Source: Puniceicoccales bacterium
GTDB taxonomy: Bacteria > Verrucomicrobiota > Verrucomicrobiia > Opitutales > UBA953
Length of the DNA: 6,120 nucleotides
NCBI GenBank assembly: GCA_031289285.1
Contig: JAITPT010000094.1
Location: 1 to 6,120 of the forward strand
Reading direction: 5' to 3'
Shown here: piece by piece, positions 3,754-6,120 of the stretch
How the letters are laid out: every line of letters begins with the position of its first letter
Position numbering within the stretch: position 1 is the first letter of the stretch
Notes under the pieces: model-generated
Seen by the model: only the letters and a program-made list of their open reading frames with translations
Told to the model about the DNA's origin: nothing
The model's database searches: none
Position numbers and translations under genes: made by a program

Positions 3754-4872
3754 ATGGACTTCAACAACCTCGTTTCGACAATCGCAGCCATTCACCGCCA
3801 GACACTTGCCCACGCTGTCAAATCCGTCAACGTGGCACTCACACTGCGCAATTGGCTCATCGGTGGATGTATTCACGAGTTCGAGTTGCACGGCGCCGAC
3901 CGCGCCGCCTACGGCAATGCTCTTTTTGGAAAGATCGCCGAACAGCTAACCTCGCAAGATGTCCCCAATTGCAGCAAAAGCCGCCTTTATCGTTATCGGG
4001 ATTTTTATGTTTTTTATCCTCAAATTGTGGCGACAGTGCCGCCACAATTCGCAGCACTGCTCTCTACTGGCGACTCAAAGCCGACGCCGCAAAAAGTGGC
4101 GACGCTGTCGCCACTTTCCGGAAAACTCATCCTCGAACGCCTTTCCTACAGTCATTTTGAACTGCTTCTGGAAATCGTCGACACTCTCAAACGCACATTT
4201 TACGAGACGGAGTGCATCAATGGAAATTGGTCAGTACGCGAACTCAAACGGCAAATTAACACACTCTATTTTGAGCGTTCCGGCTTGTCAAAAAACAAGG
4301 AAAAACTTTTCAATCTCGCCAATGCGGATGCGCTGCTACTCGCCCCGCAAGATATAATTCGCGACCCTTGTGTTTTCGAGTTTCTTGGGCTGCGTCCGTC
4401 CGAGATTTTCCCTGAAAACAAGCTCGAAGCCGCATTGCTTGAAAAGGTTCAGCAATTCTTGCTTGAACTCGGACATGGCTTTTGTTTCGAGGCGCGGCAA
4501 AAACGCATTCTCATTGGCGGCGAATACTTCTTTATTGACTTAGTTTTTTATCATCGCGTTTTGAAATGCCACGTTCTTGTCGAGTTAAAAGTAGATGCAT
4601 TCCAACATGAACACCTTGGACAGCTCAATACGTATGTTAACTACTTTCGCACTAATGAAATGACCGCTGGCGACCAACCGCCCATTGGCATATTGCTATG
4701 CACGGCGAAGAACCAAGAACTTGTCCAATTTGCACTCGCCGGAATGGACAACAATCTTTTTGTTTCCAAATACCAACTTGAGCTTCCAACCGTAGAAACG
4801 CTAAAAGAGTACCTTGCTCGACAGCGGGAGGAAATTGCCCCTGAAAACAGCCCTGATGTCACTGGCGTTTAA
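3754..4872 (+). CDS. DUF1016/YhcG-family PD-(D/E)XK nuclease
   Basis: The product of 372 aa matches the usual length of YhcG-like proteins. ATG 3754 (MDFNNLVSTIAAIH) is chosen over TTG 3703, whose 17 extra residues look like translated leader. Residues 10-90 form the helical N-terminal domain typical of the family (NWLIGGCIHEFE, YGNALFGKIAEQL, SRLYRYRDFYVFYPQI). After a variable linker (about 91-124), LSYSHFELLLEI (130-141) and NWSVRELKRQINTLYFER (158-175) are strong family signatures. The nuclease core holds DP-VFEFLGL (204-213), FEARQKRILIGGEYFFIDLVFYH (245-267) with the metal-binding D262, and LVELKV (275-280) with E277 and K279, so the D…ExK triad is intact. GQLNTYVNYF (289-298) follows, as in relatives. 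The family is predicted to cleave or process DNA and is often found near restriction-modification genes; none is in view. Its substrate is unknown. It is convergent with the permease. The linker is encoded by two perfect DNA palindromes. Confidence 0.93.
   Translation: MDFNNLVSTIAAIHRQTLAHAVKSVNVALTLRNWLIGGCIHEFELHGADRAAYGNALFGKIAEQLTSQDVPNCSKSRLYRYRDFYVFYPQIVATVPPQFAALLSTGDSKPTPQKVATLSPLSGKLILERLSYSHFELLLEIVDTLKRTFYETECINGNWSVRELKRQINTLYFERSGLSKNKEKLFNLANADALLLAPQDIIRDPCVFEFLGLRPSEIFPENKLEAALLEKVQQFLLELGHGFCFEARQKRILIGGEYFFIDLVFYHRVLKCHVLVELKVDAFQHEHLGQLNTYVNYFRTNEMTAGDQPPIGILLCTAKNQELVQFALAGMDNNLFVSKYQLELPTVETLKEYLARQREEIAPENSPDVTGV
4023..4049. repeat. Perfect 10-bp palindrome inside the nuclease gene
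   Basis: AATTGTGGCG (4023-4032) pairs with CGCCACAATT (4040-4049) around ACAGTGC. It encodes IVATVPPQF at residues 91-99, in the inter-domain linker. It shares GTGGCGAC with the next palindrome, so the two may be copies of one element. Confidence 0.75.
4093..4117. repeat. Perfect 11-bp palindrome inside the nuclease gene
   Basis: AAAGTGGCGAC (4093-4103) pairs with GTCGCCACTTT (4107-4117) around GCT. It encodes KVATLSPLS at residues 114-122, echoing VATVPP of the previous one. The GGCGAC…GTCGCC core equals that of the intergenic hairpin at 409-426. Confidence 0.8.
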
Positions 4873-4873
4873 C

Positions 4874-4984
4874 CTAAAAACGGCGGTTGGAGGGGAAGTA
4901 TTGCGAGAAGACGTTGAGGTGGCAGGCAGTTGCGAGCATCCCGACGCGCACCTTGTGGTGCGTGGAGTGGATGGCGCGATTGCC
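4874..4984 (-). other. Possible gene remnant: 36-codon C-terminal-like frame
   Basis: Read on the minus strand, the frame ending in TAG at 4874-4876 encodes a protein-like tail including HHKVRVGMLATACHLNVF and ending QYFPSNRRF. Upstream it is open to a TGA at 5033-5035, overlapping the permease end in another frame. There is no plausible start except an internal ATG leaving 21 codons. It may be the broken end of a lost gene, or chance. It overlaps the long hairpin at 4923-4986. Confidence 0.18.
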
Positions 4985-4986
4985 TG
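4923..4986 (+). repeat. Long interrupted hairpin in the convergent spacer (25 pairs)
   Basis: Three stems stack on one axis. Positions 4923-4934 pair with 4975-4986 (12 pairs, two G·T). Positions 4937-4941 pair with 4969-4973 (CATCC/GGATG). Positions 4945-4952 pair with 4957-4964 (8 pairs, one G·T), closed by the loop TTGT. Internal loops are 2x1 and 3x4 nt. The G·T pairs become A·C on the other strand, so RNA read in the nuclease direction folds better. It lies 50 nt after the nuclease stop, between converging genes. No T tract follows, so it is not a standard intrinsic terminator. Confidence 0.6.
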
Positions 4987-5001
4987 ACGCCCCGCGCCTT
5001 C

Positions 5002-6120
5002 CTACGACGCCCCGCGAATGATGTCGCCCGGCTCAATTCGCGCCGCCCGCCGCGCCGGGAAATAGCTCGCGATGGTCACCACCACGATTGCCGAGACGAT
5101 TGCTGCCAAGTAATGGTCGGCGTCCCATTTCACGATAAAATGCTCCGTCGAGAAGATGCCCCGGAGGCGCATCGGGATGTGCTCCGCCGCAAACGTGAAC
5201 AGTGCGCCCATCACGCAACCCAGCGTGGAACCCGCAAGGATGACCACGAAGCCCAGCCACAGAAAAATCCGCGTCACATCGCTTTTGGAAAATCCGAACG
5301 AGCGCAGAATGGCGATTTCCCGCGTCTTCTCGATGACGAGCATGGCGAGCGTGTTGAACATCCCCAACGCCGAGACGAGGATGATGGTGGACACCGTGAC
5401 TGCCGCCGAGACGCGCAACGCGCTGAACACCAGCAGCCACGTCTTTTCGCGATGCTGCCACGACGAGGCGTAGTGCTTGAGGAGCGCAGAAAGGCGCAGG
5501 GAGAGGCCCGGCGCGACTTCGGGATCTTTGATGGACACCTGCAAATACGTGGCCCCGAACGGGCGGCTCAACAGCGAACGCGCCGCCGCAATGTGCGTGA
5601 TGACGCGCACCTTGTCTATGTCTCCCACGCCGGTCTCAAAAATCCCGCACACCGTGAAACGTTGCGCGTTGTTGCCCGCAATGAGCGTGACGATGTCGCC
5701 GGGGCGCACGTTGGCGCGGTTCTCGCCCGCAAGCTCCGAGCCGACGAGTATGCCCTGCGGTGTCTTCTCAAAATCGGCGAGGCTCCCGAAGATGACTTGC
5801 CCATCAAGGTGCGACACCTTGCGAAACTCCCGCAAGTTCACGCCAAACGCCTGCGCGTCTTGCGCCGCCTTTCGCCCGCCGTCGAGCTTCGCCGAGCCGC
5901 GCAGCACCTCGGCCACGCCCGTCACTTCGGGAAACGCCAGAATGGCACCCTTCAGCGGCGAAGGATAGTCAATGCCTTCGATGAAGCGGTGCGACGAGCT
6001 GGTCTTTTGCATGCGGTCGGAGACGCGGATGGCACCGTCCGTGCCGAGGATAGTCTGGATGAAAAGGTGCTCGAAGCCGCTCGTCTGCGCCTGCGTGAGG
6101 ATGAAGAAGGCGACGCCAAA
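5002..6120 (-). CDS. ABC transporter permease, FtsX/LolC/LolE/MacB type (N-terminus outside window)
   Basis: The minus-strand frame ends at TAG (5002-5004) and is open to the right edge. The ATG at 6012 is internal, because 36 more in-frame codons precede it (FGVAFFILTQAQTSGFE…), matching the end of the first membrane helix and the start of the periplasmic domain in LolC/LolE proteins. The visible 372 residues comprise this piece, a large periplasmic domain (GDIVTLIAG and FTVCGIFETGVGDID are typical beta-rich parts) and three C-terminal helices encoded near 5338-5415, 5190-5270 and 5055-5120. MFNTLAMLVIEKTREIAILRSFGFSKSDV is the hallmark cytoplasmic turn that contacts the ATPase. FPARRAARIEPGDIIRG is the usual C-terminal end. 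The family uses ATP hydrolysis by a partner to act on substrates at the periplasmic face, such as lipoprotein release (LolCDE) or efflux (MacB). No ATPase gene is in view; it may lie outside the window. The gene is GC-rich and convergent with the nuclease gene. Confidence 0.92.
   Translation of the reverse strand, partial: FGVAFFILTQAQTSGFEHLFIQTILGTDGAIRVSDRMQKTSSSHRFIEGIDYPSPLKGAILAFPEVTGVAEVLRGSAKLDGGRKAAQDAQAFGVNLREFRKVSHLDGQVIFGSLADFEKTPQGILVGSELAGENRANVRPGDIVTLIAGNNAQRFTVCGIFETGVGDIDKVRVITHIAAARSLLSRPFGATYLQVSIKDPEVAPGLSLRLSALLKHYASSWQHREKTWLLVFSALRVSAAVTVSTIILVSALGMFNTLAMLVIEKTREIAILRSFGFSKSDVTRIFLWLGFVVILAGSTLGCVMGALFTFAAEHIPMRLRGIFSTEHFIVKWDADHYLAAIVSAIVVVTIASYFPARRAARIEPGDIIRGAS

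Noticed and set aside
3307..3949. Open frames on both strands over the right gap (such as 3326-3949 plus and 3307-3570 minus)
   Set aside because: They translate the CTCTGCGT repeat and hairpins into low-complexity sequence and run into the well-supported nuclease gene in another frame.
1415..4990. Integron cassette array (attC sites) explaining the spaced genes with inverted repeats
   Set aside because: TTTAAC-type motifs occur near 2111, 3303 and 4868, but I could not find paired RYYYAAC and GTTRRRY core sites around the inverted repeats, and the arms do not share sequence as attC ends should.
5033..5968. Alternative frames over the permease (5033-5461 minus, 5156-5473 and 5477-5968 plus)
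   Set aside because: They are shadows of the GC-rich permease frame, which has clear family signatures throughout.
6010..6012. ATG at 6012 as the permease start
   Set aside because: The frame is open for 36 more codons to the window edge, and these encode a typical end of the first membrane helix plus conserved periplasmic sequence.

Overview
The window looks like a chromosomal accessory stretch from a GC-rich environmental Gram-negative bacterium. Verrucomicrobiota is the best guess, with Planctomycetota or a relative as alternatives. The guess rests on gaps packed with short G+C-rich hairpins of a style I associate with those phyla, on starts without a clear Shine-Dalgarno sequence, and on a LolC/LolE-type permease, which implies an outer membrane. 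It is an inference; no marker gene is present.

Layout. 1-129: last codons of an unidentified GC-rich gene. 130-818: a gap holding about ten perfect or near-perfect hairpins, with varied stems and mostly very short loops. 819-3275: three same-strand genes, clearly less GC-rich than the flanks. They encode a 198-aa P-loop NTPase-like protein, a 144-aa protein of unknown function, and a 329-aa protein with two membrane segments and a bPH-like C-terminus. They are 187 and 248 nt apart, with inverted repeats in the spacers and G-poor leaders before the start codons. 3276-3753: a second gap with a REP-like inverted repeat, a CTCTGCGT tandem motif and more hairpins. 3754-4872: a DUF1016/YhcG-family PD-(D/E)XK nuclease gene, whose inter-domain linker is encoded by two perfect DNA palindromes. 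4873-5001: convergent spacer with a long interrupted hairpin. 5002-6120, minus strand: C-terminal part of an FtsX/LolC/LolE-type ABC transporter permease that runs off the right edge.

How the genes may work together. The permease is ordinary envelope machinery, probably ancestral to the site. The lower-GC genes between the GC-rich ends look like an accessory insertion. YhcG-family nucleases often sit in variable or defence-associated loci. The NTPase-like, unknown and membrane proteins could form a small module, but only shared strand, order, leader style and composition support this. The most unusual sequence signals are the modular hairpin tract, the palindromes inside the nuclease gene, the long hairpin after it, and the G-depleted leaders.
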